Below are positions 24,064 to 36,057 of a stretch of DNA of 64,000 bases, piece by piece. The stretch's first letter is position 1; each line of letters begins with the position of its first letter. Made by a program: the position numbers and the translations under genes. Source of the DNA: Phoronis australis. Taxonomy: Eukaryota; Phoronida; Phoronidae. The DNA lies in NCBI GenBank assembly GCA_002633005.1, contig NMRA01000146.1:85640-149639 (forward strand), in the 5' to 3' direction. The notes beneath the pieces are model-generated. The model searched no databases and was not told the origin of the DNA. It saw only the letters and a program-made list of their open reading frames with translations.

Positions 24064-27000
24064 CTAGAAAGATTATTGTCACGGCGTGACAATAACGGAC
24101 TCTGCGCGTGCGTATTACTGGAATTATTATGGGAAGCTATTGACAGCAACCCGTTTACAAATATGAAAAGGAATTCTTTAAAATTGTAGGAGAAAATACA
24201 TATTAATTTTTTGATGACCTTTTCACTAATTGACCTCTTCCGGTGCATTATGAGCCACGATGAGGGAGTAATTGTTAACTCGACTAAAAGTGTGGTTAAC
24301 GCTAATAATCACAGATGTTTTACTTTAAGCACTTCAGAATACAAGATGAATGAAGTGGTCAAACTTGCAGAAGAAAAATGCACCTAATGACCCCATGGGG
24401 GCACCAAATGACCTGAAACTTTAGAATTCAAACTCAATCGCACTTAGTAAACAGATGCGTAATTTTGAAGTCTATAGCTCAAAAATTTAAGTTTGCACTC
24501 AATGACCTTTGACCTATTTTTTCTGATTGGTTAGGCCTATTGCAAAGTAAAGTGGGGTATTCAATTGGCATGTTGACTTACACCAGTGTGCTGAAATTGA
24601 AAAGAATTCCTTAAAAAGCGTAAGACATATAACATTTTGAACGTAACATGACCTTTGCACTAATTGACCTTATCCGGTGCATGTTAAGCATCTTTAGGAG
24701 TATTATTGCAAAGCCCATGGAAAATGTGTTAAACGCTGAGAATCACAGTTGTCTAACGGTTGACACATCAGAATATTTGCTGATTGAAAAGGTCAAATTT
24801 TCAGAAGAAAAATGCATCTAATGACCCCATGTTTGCACTAAATGACCTGAAACTTTAGATTCCGATTTGATTTTCCTCTGGCAATCAGACCTGTCAATTT
24901 GAAGTGTCTAGCTCAAATTTTTAGTTTGCACCTAATGACCATTGACCTATTTCCCCTGATTGGACGACCCGATTACTTAGAAAAGTAATTTTTTAGATTG
25001 GCATGTTGATTTATACCCGTGAACCAAATTTGAAAAAGATAGCTTTAAAACTGAGGGAGGAGTGGCATTTTGAAAATTATATGACCTTTGCACCAAACGA
25101 CCTCTTCCGGTGCAATATCGAATATGATTATATAACCAATCAAAATTTATATAGTGTCAAAAGTCATATGCTGAATTTAAAGACCGTACCTGCACCCAAT
25201 TTGGAGTTATTAAGCCGCAAAGTTGGTCGGACGAAGAATAAGAAGAATAAGAACTAGAAAGATTATTGTCACGGCGTGACATTAACGGACTCTGCGTGTG
25301 CGTATTACTGGAATTATTATGGGAAGTTACTGACAGCAAACCGTTTACCAATATGAAAAGGAATTCTTTAAAATTGTAAGAGAAATTACATATTGATTTT
25401 TTGATGACCTTTCCACTAATTGACCTCCTCCGTGCATTATGAGCCTCGATGAGGGAGTAATTGTTAACTCGATTAAAAGTGTGGTTAATGCTAATAATCA
25501 CAGATGTTTTACTTTAAGCACTTCAGAATACAAGATGAATGAAGAAAAATGCACCTAATGACTCCATGGGGGAACCAAATGACCTGAAAACTTAGAATTC
25601 CTGCTCAATCGCAGTTAGTAAACAGATACCTAATCTTGAAGTCTCTAGCTCAAAATTTTAGTTTGCACTCAATGACCTTTGACCTATTTATTCTGATTGG
25701 TTAGGCTTATTGCGAAGTATAGTAGGGTATTTAATTGGCATGTTGACTTACACCAGTGTGCTAAAATTGAAAAGAATTCCTTGAAAAAAAAACGTAAGAC
25801 ATATAACATTTTTGAACGTTACATGACCTTTGCACTGATTGACCTTGTCCGGTGCATCTTAAGCATCTTTAGGAGAATTATTGCAAAGTCCATGCAAAAT
25901 GTGTTTAACGCTGAGAATCACAGTTGTCTAACGGTTGACACATCAGAATACTTGCTGATTGAAAAGGTCAAATTTTCAGAAGAAAAATGCACCTAATGAC
26001 CCCATGTTTGCACTAAATGACCTGAATCTTTGAATTCCGATTTGACTTAGTTGTGGCAATCAGACATGTCAATTTGAAGTGTCTAGCTCAAAATTTTAGT
26101 TTGCACCTAATAACCTTTGACATATTTCACGTGATTGGATGACCCGATTACTTAGAAAAGTAATTTTATAAATTGTCATTTGACTTATACCTGTGCACCG
26201 AATTTGAAAAAGATAACTTTAAAACAGAAGGAGGAGTAGCATTTTGAAAATTATATGACNNNNNNNNNNNNNNNNNNNNNNNNNNNNNNNNNNNNNNNNN
26301 NNNNNNNNNNNNNNNNNNNNNNNNNNNNNNNNNNNNNNNNNNNNNNNNNNNNNNNNNNNNNNNNNNNNNNNNNNNNNNNNNNNNNNNNNNNNNNNNNNNN
26401 NNNNNNNNNNNNNNNNNNNNNNNNNNNNNNNNNNNNNNNNNNNNNNNNNNNNNNNNNNNNNNNNNNNNNNNNNNNNNNNNNNNNNNNNNNNNNNNNNNNN
26501 NNNNNNNNNNNNNNNNNNNNNNNNNNNNNNNNNNNNNNNNNNNNNNNNNNNNNNNNNNNNNNNNNNNNNNNNNNNNNNNNNNNNNNNNNNNNNNNNNNNN
26601 NNNNNNNNNNNNNNNNNNNNNNNNNNNNNNNNNNNNNNNNNNNNNNNNNNNNNNNNNNNNNNNNNNNNNNNNNNNNNNNNNNNNNNNNNNNNNNNNNNNN
26701 NNNNNNNNNNNNNNNNNNNNNNNNNNNNNNNNNNNNNNNNNNNNNNNNNNNNNNNNNNNNNNNNNNNNNNNNNNNNNNNNNNNNNNNNNNNNNNNNNNNN
26801 NNNNNNNNNNNNNNNNNNNNNNNNNNNNNNNNNNNNNNNNNNNNNNNNNNNNNNNNNNNNNNNNNNNNNNNNNNNNNNNNNNNNNNNNNNNNNNNNNNNN
26901 NNNNNNNNNNNNNNNNNNNCATGTTGACTTACACCAGTGTGCTGAAATTGGAAGAATTTCTGAAAAACCTAAGAGATATAACATTTTGAACGTTATATGA

Positions 27001-27600
27001 CCTTTGCACTAATTGACCCTATCCGGTGCATTATAAGCGTCTTGAGGAGAATTATTGCAAAGCCCTTCAAAAATGTGTTTAATGCTGAGAATCACAGTTG
27101 TCTAACGGTTGACACATCAGAATACTTGCTGATTGAAAAGGTCAAATTTTCAGAAGAAAAATGCACCTAATGACTCCATGTTTGCACTAAATGACCTGAA
27201 AGTTTGGATTCCAAATTGAATTATCTCTGCCAATCAGAACTGTGAATTTGAAGTGTCTAGCTCAAAATTTTAGTTTGTACCTAATGACCTTTGGCCTATT
27301 TCACCTGATTGGATGACCCGATTACTTAGAAAAGTAATTTTTTAAATTGTCAGGTTGACTTATACCTGTTCACCGAATTTAAAAAAGATAGCTTTAAAAC
27401 TGAAGGAGGAGTAGCATTTTGAAAATTATATGACCTTTGCACCAAACGACCTCTTCCGGTGCAATATGGAATATGATTACATAACCAATCAAAATTTTTT
27501 ACTGCCAAAAGTCATATGCTGAGTTTAAAGACCGTACCTGCACCCAATTTGGAGTTATTAAGCCTCAAAGTTGGTCGGAAGAAGAATAAGAAGAATAAGA
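24064..27600. repeat. tandem array, about 1,190-base unit with internal subrepeats
   Basis: Unit 1 starts CTAGAAAGATTATTGTCACG at 24064 and unit 2 the same way at 25254. A third partial unit emerges from the gap at 26920. Inside each unit a roughly 430-base subrepeat recurs, marked by ATGACCTTTGCAC and CTCTTCCGGTGCA (24208, 24650, 25081). Unit ends carry an AAGAATAAG run. At the unit junction the CTAG end abuts that run, as if one element copy had joined to another head to tail. Confidence 0.75.
26260..26919. other. assembly gap (660 N)
   Basis: The run of N lies inside the tandem array, a usual cause of assembly failure. The frames crossing it are artefacts. Confidence 0.99.
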
Positions 27601-27610
27601 AGAATAAGAA

Positions 27611-27734
27611 TAAAATTGAAGAAAACCCAGGAACAACAGTACTCTGAGCTTACACGCGCAGAGTAATAAGAATACGAATAAAATTGAAGAAAACCCAGGA
27701 ACAATAGTACTCTGCGCTTACACGCGCAGAGTAA
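27611..27734 (-). repeat. duplicated 5' end of the Helentron-like element
   Basis: Two successive copies of AAGAAAACCCAGGAACAA followed by the CTCTG...CAGAG hairpin end, at about 27616-27667 and 27687-27734. The inner copy has a mismatch in its hairpin arm (CTGAGC for CTGCGC). Confidence 0.7.
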
Positions 27735-28180
27735 ATATGCCTGGAGATTCCACAAACGACATAAAGTGCAACCAAAAAATGCTCATGCACACAGGCTTAG
27801 ACCTAGAAAAAACTCCATACTCAACACAAAGTTACGGCCTAAACGCCGTTATCTATGCATAGTTTTCGACCATGAAACGGTTTTATTTTAATCCTCAACC
27901 ACAACTGCCAACCGTTTACTACGCTGAAAGTTGACTCCAAACAAAAATACAGACATTTGTCCCAGTGGCGGATCTAGGATATCATAAGGGGGGATCCGAC
28001 ATTTTGTCTCGGTGAATCACGCAAAGCACGATTGCGTATGCGGGCCGAGCCTAAAATGTAGGGTGAAGTCGACTTTCTGGGGATGTGGGGCGACTAAAAA
28101 ACAACGGGGAAACTGATTGCGCCGATTGTCTCCAATCGGCTCTGAGCCCTACCCCCCACACACAAAATCTAAAACTGCCC

Positions 28181-30358
28181 ACATTGTTGAATCTTCCATG
28201 TTTCTTACCGGGAGTTAGTTGATAAAATCAGTATTTCCTCACGCTCTTACTATTTTCCTTTTTTCCGCAGCCCCCCTGCCCCCCTAAATCCGCCTATGTG
28301 CCTGTGTCATATCGACGCTGGTACGTCACACGATGTATACACAATAACAAACCAGAACAAACAAATATCTGCAGGATTATCCGAAAACGCCCATGCGCCT
28401 TTTTCACTAAGCTGAACGGAAAATCGACCCTATATCATTTGCTCAGTAACAGCAAATTTCAGCACCTGGTTTAATGTCCCGCTCAAACTCGGTGTGTACC
28501 TAATGCAAAGGAAGATCATTACAGGAGCGAATCCAGGATTTTGGAATAGAGGGTTTAGGACAGAGTATTAGCCTGGATTTTGCCCCCCAGAAATCCCCAC
28601 CCCCGAATTGCCAAAAGGAATCTGGAAGCAGTTTAAGGGGGGCTGGGGGCATGGCCCTCGTGTCCCCCCTAAATCTGCCACAGCATCAGAACAAGCCACA
28701 TGCCGTCTGTGCATGCTTCACGAATTGGCCCTGCCTGTTTTTGTTGGACCGAATTCCGACTCCCGTCTGTTTACTTCTTGTGATATTTTGATCGCCCTGC
28801 TCTGACGTGTCCACATTAGAAGGCCTACATGTAGTTTATTTTAGACAACATTTTATGAACTTTAATTCATTAACATTGTATATAAGTCAATAAAAACGCA
28901 GGTATTACCATATGAAATGCAGACACTTATTTGTGCCCTTCTGCATTTCGAAAAATGTTGGTTTATACACGTATAACTCTCCTGTCCTCTTACATGGGAC
29001 ACGGACGTGAATTGGTTTGTTTAATCTACCTAATAGGACAGTCCCGGATTACACGGCGATAGAACTCTCCCTTGTCCCGGAGTTAAGAAAATTCGTGACC
29101 TTGTTTTGGACATCACTGGCATTTTTTTGTCTCTCATTGATGTCGGAAAGGAGAAGAAATTCAGATCACGCCATCTCTGAGTATTTTTTCAGTTTATCAA
29201 ACTTCCCCACGTCGGAGTTGCTGTCCACAGTACAGCAGAAATACTTCGTTGTCATTGGTAGGGCAAATTGAGTAATGCAACGGAGAAAATCTTTTCAAGA
29301 ATCAGACAGCAATAAATACCATTTGAAACCCCAGCGGCAAAAAAACGAGGCAGCAAATATTCATGGTATTACAGGTAATGCGGTGAGATTCGAGTGTCGC
29401 TGTGAAAATCTGGGACAGCCCTATTCGAAATAAGGAGCATGCGCCTGTACGGGAACGATTAAAGTACACCACCTACTTGGACGCAATGGTCAACATTTAG
29501 GCTCAGCTCACTTGAATTGAGAAAGTGTGAAAAATGTGCTCTGTTACTTGATTCCGTGTTGAATGTAGTAAAAAACATTAAAATTATACATGTAATTGGG
29601 GCTCTAATTAAACGCTACTAGATGTAACTGTATTTAATTCGCAATTACCTTTATAAAAACTCGAAATAAACTTGTTGGTTATTCGCTTGCATACTGTTCG
29701 TACTTTTATTGGGTGTGTTAATCAAATGGTTTAAATCAATCAAAAATTCCTTAAATTTCTTCTAAAATTATTCAATATTCAGCTCTGGTTCAGTTCATAA
29801 TGTGCTGACGGTTCTACATGTAGGATGTCGTAAGAGAGAGGGCATACAAACATATCATATTTTTCGAAGGAAAACGATTGAGTTTTTTCTTGCCCCTCTC
29901 TGTCTGTGAGGGGTTGAAGTGGGGATGAGCCCCTATATCCGTCTTTGTAATTTAAAATCTTATCTAAAATGCGCTGCCAAATCAAGCCGCGTACAGTACA
30001 AGTGCTTCACACGTGCAATATATTGCACTTTTCTCGAGACCAGTCAAGCAAGACGTTCACTAGATATGCGGCGTGTAATATCATCAGCTGACCAAAAGTC
30101 ACGTGGTTTGCCGCATACTGCACATGGGTAATATAAATGCAACGAGCTGGGGAAATTGCCAGTGATACAATGCTTAGGAGCAGTTCTTAATCACTTGGAA
30201 ACGGATAGTTCCAAAAACCCTTCGACCCCCAAACTCTATGACTGCTCACACTCCTCGACCAACGACCCCCTCGAAGCACAGCCCCTCGACTCGAGGCAAC
30301 AGATGTGTTTTTGCAATTCCTACATGTTGCATCGAATTACATGTGTAGACAATTTCGG
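28181..30358. other. intergenic with hAT-like fragments
   Basis: Repeat ends CCCCCCTAAATCCGCC near 28285 and a CAGGAGCGAATCCAGG-type end near 28524 are visible. The remainder, including the open frame at 29017-29271, shows no recognisable motif. Confidence 0.4.
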
Positions 30359-30359
30359 T

Positions 30360-30427
30360 GTCTCCGGTGGGACTTGAACCCAGGTTGCACGTGCGGCGAC
30401 CAAGCGTCTAAACCATGCGATAAAGAG
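30360..30427 (-). mobile_element. tRNA-derived SINE fragment or tRNA-like relic
   Basis: On the minus strand the text CATGGTTTAGACGCTTGG is followed, about 25 bases on, by CTGGGTTCAAGTCCCACC, a good pol III B box with T-arm-like ends. The acceptor stem pairs poorly and the anticodon arm is not clear, so an intact tRNA is unlikely. Confidence 0.5.
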
Positions 30428-30554
30428 GAAATTGCTGCTTGGCCAGCGGCTTAGAGAGGCTTTATCTGAGTGTACGTGTCGTCACAACCGGAAGTCACGC
30501 TTCGCAACACATGTATGCCGCTGAGTGACTATCCCGTAAGACGTACATGCCTAC

Positions 30555-30960
30555 ACGCGAGTCTGCTCTTGCTCTAGTCTGGTGATTAAAGTGGCGTGAG
30601 AACGTGATCTGAAATAAGGCACTGAGAGCGCGGTATTGTTGTTACGGAAATTGTTCCACCAGCGGCTACCCATGGTCCAGTTCTACTACACTTAGGGAAA
30701 GAGTACGGTAACGCGAATGTACATAATTTTACATTTTAATTATTTGCTTTCTGTTGTATACTCGTTTAGAATATACGTTTAGTCAAGAGTTTGTTTCATC
30801 AAACTGCATTTACTGATGAAATTACAGTTCTGTCGGTTCCTCGCACTCTCCACAAACAAATTGAATCTGCTATTCACTGAAGATCAGACGAGACGATTAC
30901 GCTCTGCCGAGAACGACATTTGTAACGTTGATAGGTCTTTCATTTGATTTAGTGGCGTTG
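30555..30960 (+). repeat. dispersed repeat, copy 2
   Basis: Diverged copy of 18806-19257, same orientation. The large palindrome of copy 1 is mostly lost here. Confidence 0.75.
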
Positions 30961-31213
30961 TTTGTTTCTGTTTTTGGCTTTCAAACTTGCCGAATATAGA
31001 CTTCCTGAATTGCAAAAAACAGGAAAAACCCAGCCGAAATTACGGCCCAACTCCCGGGTCCTGCAAGTCAGCGCTGGTTCTATATTCAGATCGAGTCGAG
31101 CTTGTATTGACTGGGTCGAGGGCTTTATGGGTTGTGGGTCGAGGGGGTCGAAAGGGTTTTGGAGCTATCCTATGGAGACTGACCATATTTATTTCCTCTA
31201 GATTAACGCGTGT

Positions 31214-31476
31214 TCAACATTTCGTAGCCGCTTCCACCATGTTTTTCAGTTTACTGAGAAGGATGTCTTTAGAAAGAAACCCCAAGCCGCAGTCGGGTGC
31301 TATCACGAGCCTTTCTCTGGTAATATGACCAAGAGCGTCTTTGATTCTTTTCTCAATTTCGTCGACGGTTTCCACTTGACTTCTCGCGATGCAAAGAACC
31401 CCGAAAACAATGGTAGATTTCTTGAACTTGCCGAGTAATGAGAGGTCGTTGTATCGCCAAGCATCTTCGATGGAAA
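31214..31476 (-). CDS. MetE-like terminal exon
   Basis: Starts SIEDAWRYNDLSLL, passes VETVDEIEKRIKDAL and the conserved IAPDCGLGFL, and ends in TGA at 31214-31216. The late Cys in D-C-G is a zinc ligand in the family. The frame is fully open. Confidence 0.85.
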
Positions 31477-32500
31477 CTGAAAGAATATCATTTTAAGTTA
31501 AATAAAATAAAACAAAATAAAAGGCTTCTAATTCGTAAAGTTTATTGTTGAATGTCAGGTTTGAAGCAGAAATGTGTGAGTTAAAAACCATGCTATTGTT
31601 GTTCGTAATGCGAATAGACAATAATTAAATATTACATACTTTCGTCGAAACCAGCGTTGTCAAGCTTTTCTGCCAGGTCAAAATACACCTTTCGCTCTGC
31701 CTTGAGATAGTTCTCAGCATCCTACGTTGCACATGCAAAAATAGAAATGTGTTATGAAACGTTGTCAACAGCTTTCTTACTCGAGACCTTGCACTACAGT
31801 AGAACTGATAGTTCGTTACGGCTTGAAGCATTGCTAGCCAAGTACATGTACATGTACATCTCCCTGGCCAAGCTAACTTATGGAATCTGACTTCAAGCAA
31901 TAGCAAAGTACCAGACAAGTTCTTTCTAAACCCACAGATCACTAACATGAGAAAAGAAATATGCGACCCCAGATTTAATACGTTAAGGGATTGAAATCAA
32001 GTATCTTTCTAGGAACAGTGAGATTTTACAGCTCTAAAACCAAATGAGTTAGCCGGTGTATCAGAAAATCGAACCTTAACGCATTTGTTTTGACCGATAT
32101 TTATCGTATTAGTTTCGGGCCAAAGTAATCCTGATATTTTTTCACGAGGAAATAATTGTAATCGGTTCGAAAACTCGCCAGTTATTGTCCTCGGTATACC
32201 ATCGTGGTTCCGGACAAACAACACTTCCTGACTTCAGCGGTTCGTCTATACATTTGTCAAAAAGAGAAAGGTGCAGTGAAACGGGCCGAGTTTCTAATCT
32301 GTTAGCTTCCGCAGGTGATTTAACCCAGAGGAACACGGCAGCCAGGTTCCTCAAGCACATGACATAGCCGAGCCTGTCTGGATCACTAAGTAAACTTATT
32401 TTTGTAATCTGCTTGATCTTCTGTTAAAAGCATTCCATTCGACCCACAGAAGCACCTTTATTGCTTACATGAAAGTACAATGTATTAACAAAACAGTTAC

Positions 32501-32739
32501 CAGATGCGTAGGATAACCGCAACATAAATGGATTGTCTTCGTCACATCGCTGTCCACTCCTTAAAAGCACCTCCTAGGATGGTCGATACCATAATCCATT
32601 GCCACTTCCGGAATACGCACCAGCAAAGGCTCGTCGACTTGAATGTGTTTGCATCCAGCATCTGATAGAGCACGAACCTCGCGATTGATGCACTTTATCA
32701 AAGATTCACTCAGTTCTTTTGGGTTGTTATGAAAGTCGT
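32501..32739 (-). pseudogene. MetE-like exon carrying the stop codon
   Basis: Acceptor TTTTTTTTAG before DFHNNPKEL; donor GTAACT after GYPTHL. The open frame is intact on both sides of a single TAA (32571-32573), and the zinc-ligand motif HLCCGYP lies after it. Everything around looks under constraint, which favours a very recent mutation or an error. Confidence 0.8.
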
Positions 32740-34688
32740 CTAAAAAAAATATAAAACATAACTTCTCATTTACTTATACAGCAGCATTGTTCCAGTTACG
32801 AGTAATAAAATGCACACAAATTGATCAACAGTAGTGTGGATACCCTATTTTGGAACAACGAAAACCAAATTAGTGATTTAGTTTAGAGGCTGGTCCTGTT
32901 TCATGAAAGTGGTTTAAGACTTAAAAGACGGGAATTTGGTCTTACGCATCTACTTAATTTGACCTATCGCCAGGATTTTGAGTGACAGCTTAATTGACCA
33001 ATCAGAACGCTGCATTCTCGACACACCTTCATTTCCAAGCCGCCATTTTACCCGACAAAAACGTTGCCGGGTGAAACTTATTGCTCCTGTGCCGACATTT
33101 CGTAAGGGGGCGGAGGTTGCGACAGGTCTTTACTCAAGTAATTATGAGTGCATCACTGTCAAGAAATAATTTACTTTATATAAATTATCACAGTAACCAA
33201 GAAATGAATATTTTGTGTATACTCCCAGAGAGCTTGCACTTTTGCTCAAGTGAGGACGAAGTATATTTCAGGAATAGATACGTGAAGCGTAAGACCAAAA
33301 TTGTGACTTAACGTGACTCTTCATAAAACAAACACCTGTAAATGTCAGGGCTATAGAATGTTTCTTTTTGAGTTTGATCATCAGGGCCCATTGGCAAAAT
33401 TTTACAATTCCCTTCGGCCAACGTAGATAATCATGAACTTGAAAATAAATAGTGAAACAAAGACATCATGTGAAACCCAAATACCCCTTGGAGAAACATT
33501 CAACACTGATAACAATTTGCTTAACAACATTCCATTTCAATCATGAAATATTAATGCAGCGCCATGCTGTGGACAATTTGGGAAAGTAAATCTGCACACA
33601 CATAGCATACTTAGAGGTATTTTGGGGAACTAAAAACCCGATAACTCGATGAAGCATTCCATTGTGTCACTGGTGGGAATCAAAAAGGTTATTAAACTAA
33701 TAAATTAGATTATCGATTTGTTCACGTTATATGAGGCTGATGACAGTCATGGTGTTGAAAAGTGTTACCTTTGAGTGTGACATAGGCCACTGGTGTTCAT
33801 TTATTGATGTCAGTAAACAAACCTAAGCTACACACATTGCTGATAGCGAAATTCCATCGACTGGTGACCGACACAGCAATAGAGTTGGTAAACATAACAT
33901 CCAAAAACAAGGTTGGTTCATTTTTTGTGAATTGACACACTGATGTATTTTAACTGTTTGTTTCTAAACAACAAAAATCAGGTGATTGAGACGAAGCAGA
34001 ATTTCCCTGCAGTCGTCCAGTAACCTTAAGTCGCCCAAAAGCGTTAGGCCCTTGTGCCGATTTAGCCAATATCGATTTTGTAAGGATTTGAATAAAATCT
34101 TCCAGAACTACTGAGTAGTGCCTAGTATCAATAATTTTAGTACGAGGATCAGCATCCCTTTAAGTACCCGGAGAGGCTAGTTGTGATAAAGGTAAAAATC
34201 TACCTACTAGTAGGGTGTTTTAGAAGTTACTTTTTGATAACCCAGAATTGTGCTAAAATGAGATTGACGTACGCGTTTTCTTTTAAAGCAGTATGGTATT
34301 GGTTTGGAAATGAGTCGGGGAGCCGACAGGAACCGAATGTACTACTTTAACCGGATCTGATTGCGACTAAGACTACGGTCATGTATCATCTCACGTGTGT
34401 AGAAAAATCATGATAAACTTGTTTCACCACCACACCGCTTCAACAGGTAAACGCCACTTTCCTACCAGACCACCAAACTAAACGCGCTCATCCACAAAAA
34501 CTTTTTAAATGTAATTTTAGTAACCACGGTTGAGATATATTACCAACCTACTTAGAAAAATCTGAATATGCCGCACCAAGGATACAGTATCCCGTGAATT
34601 GGCTTAGCTTTGATAATACATGTACATTAAATTTTGGAAGCATCGAGTTTCTGCTAAATATGGGTTATGAAGAAACTAACTCATATAC
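32740..34688. other. intron of the MetE-like gene
   Basis: Holds the second copy of the dispersed repeat (32963-33080). No further exon is expected: the phase and the protein text (NTTA then DDFHNN) show the two neighbouring exons are adjacent. Confidence 0.7.
32963..33080 (+). repeat. dispersed repeat, copy 2
   Basis: Diverged copy of 4424-4552, followed at about 33100 by a GGGGGCGGAGGTTGCGACAGG word that resembles 6510-6530. Confidence 0.6.
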
Positions 34689-34836
34689 CTGCTGTAGTGT
34701 TTGCAATCGTCATTGGGCCGGGGATGGTGAACTTTACTGGTCGATCGCTCATCGATTGCGCTAGTCTCCATTGGTCAACACACCAAGAGTTCTGTGACCT
34801 CGGGGCAAGGGGCCCACGCACTGTCCGTACGTGGTT

Positions 34837-35754
34837 CTGTACTGCACCATTACGATAGACTTTGAAAGTTAACTTTTCAAAGTCGAAAGTCGTTAGATTA
34901 CGGCTACAAAACGAAACATACTTAAGACCATATTATTACATTTTCTAATATCAACTTCCTCCAACTTTCTGAAACTTAGTTTCATGACTGTTGTTAGTGA
35001 CCAATGCAAAATTATGTCATCTGGACTTTGCAAGCTATTGCTTAACTTGCAAGATCCATGCGACGGGAGTAAACGCGTCGCATGGTTATCGCCCATGGGA
35101 CGCTACCATTGTTTTCCTTTGTTGCGTATTTGTTGGATATAACAATACACGTTGCACGGATATCGTACCTTAGGCATCCATCAGCCGGTTGCCAATAAAT
35201 GCTCACCATTATGTAAATGTTATAAGCAAGAAAAACAAAGTGAAAAATAGATAGGCCTATCTACCGATATCTATGCGAGGATCGTGTGCCCTAGGAAGGT
35301 GATGTTGCTGGAAAGGTAAATTTGGAAAACTGGTGTAGTAAAAACTTATTTTGTGCTCAATCCCAGGTATCCCGGCTGTCGACAGGACATGAAAAACCAC
35401 TAAGTGACTGCGTGACAGCAGTTTCTGCCAAAGAAAGACCCCCCTCCTGTCCAGTAATGCTAGATTTCGCGGCAGTACGTGAGAGATTGCCGTGTATTTT
35501 AAATGAGAACACGTGATTTCGGCTAGATTTTATCTAGGTCCTAGCGTAGGTTCTAGCACAAATGAACGCACGCCTGCCGTAAAAAATCCAGCCCTGCCAG
35601 TTCAGGAAATGAACTCGTCCATATTTTGCAACAAGTAGTTGTTAGGAGTATAGCGTTGGAGCGCTGCCGCATCACTGGTGAACATTTACCACCAGCACAT
35701 GCGTCTTCAGCTTTTGTCGTCCCCAGTACACTGTGTTACATATATATATATATC

Positions 35755-35806
<52 letters not shown>

Positions 35807-36055
35807 TCCTATCTCATTGCTTAATGTATCGTCTATAACTCAGGCGCTTCCCCCTCTGTAACTACAATTGTACAATATCAAATAGTGTTATTATCAAATT
35901 ATATGCACAATTACTATTGTTTTCATCTTTGTTTATCTCTTCTCAAATGAAAATTGTTACCTTAATTCCGGTTTCATTTACTAGAGTAAACTTGTAACAT
36001 AACGCGCAAGTATATACATTATATGTTGTCATCCGCCACGCGAATGCTCTGGGTG
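34837..36055. other. no gene seen; AT microsatellite
   Basis: The upstream exons of the MetE-like gene should lie at or beyond this stretch but are not recognised. A (TA)n run occupies about 35739-35803. Confidence 0.5.
35739..35803. repeat. (TA)n microsatellite
   Basis: About 65 bases of TA repeats broken once by CTACATG. Confidence 0.95.
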
Positions 36056-36057
36056 AT

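Larger units (their letters stand above)
24064..27734 (-). mobile_element. Helentron-like non-autonomous element array
   Basis: Read on the minus strand. The 5' end (27734 downward) begins ACTCTGCGCGTG within a 10-bp-stem hairpin (27708-27733). Near the 3' end the same 12 bases recur inverted (24099-24110), followed by a perfect 10-bp stem with loop GGC (24073-24095), five bases and CTAG (24064-24067). This layout (5' terminal repeat, inverted subterminal copy, 3' hairpin, CTAG-like end, T/T target) is the known pattern of Helitron2/Helentron elements. No helicase is visible. The interior consists of long tandem units; part is hidden in the gap 26260-26919. Confidence 0.6.
21854..28180 (+). 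repeat. duplicated block, copy B, split by an insertion
   Basis: Matches 12273-14938 over 21854-24060 and again over 27735-28180. The 3.7 kb in between is a later insertion that falls where copy A reads CAATTATGCCTGGAG without interruption. The order duplication first, insertion second follows directly from this. Confidence 0.85.
31214..34836 (-). pseudogene. cobalamin-independent methionine-synthase-like gene, C-terminal part, with in-frame stop
   Basis: Four minus-strand exons join in frame: 34836-34689, 32739-32501, 31721-31640 and 31476-31214 (phases 1, 0, 1). Visible family motifs in order: KFTIPGPMTIA, GCKHIQVDEPLL, YGIDH, IHLCCGYP, SIEDAW and IAPDCGLGF, then a stop. These are the substrate- and zinc-binding blocks of the MetE C-terminal domain (H-x-C-C and the late D-C-G), which moves a methyl group from methyl-tetrahydrofolate, or another methyl donor in stand-alone forms, to homocysteine. 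One codon breaks the frame: TAA at 32571-32573 between RCF and GVDSD, where the family usually has Glu (GAA). Exons for the N-terminal end were not found up to 45 kb. It may be a recent null allele, a pseudogene or a base error. Confidence 0.8.

Noticed and set aside
26166-26989. Long open frames across 26166-26989
   Set aside because: They exist only because the 660 N are read as open codons.
24064-27600. CRISPR-like array or centromeric satellite
   Set aside because: Units are over 1 kb with element ends and no spacer pattern; an empty-site comparison shows an insertion.
30360-30427. Intact tRNA gene
   Set aside because: The B box is good, but the acceptor and anticodon stems do not pair, so SINE or relic is likelier.
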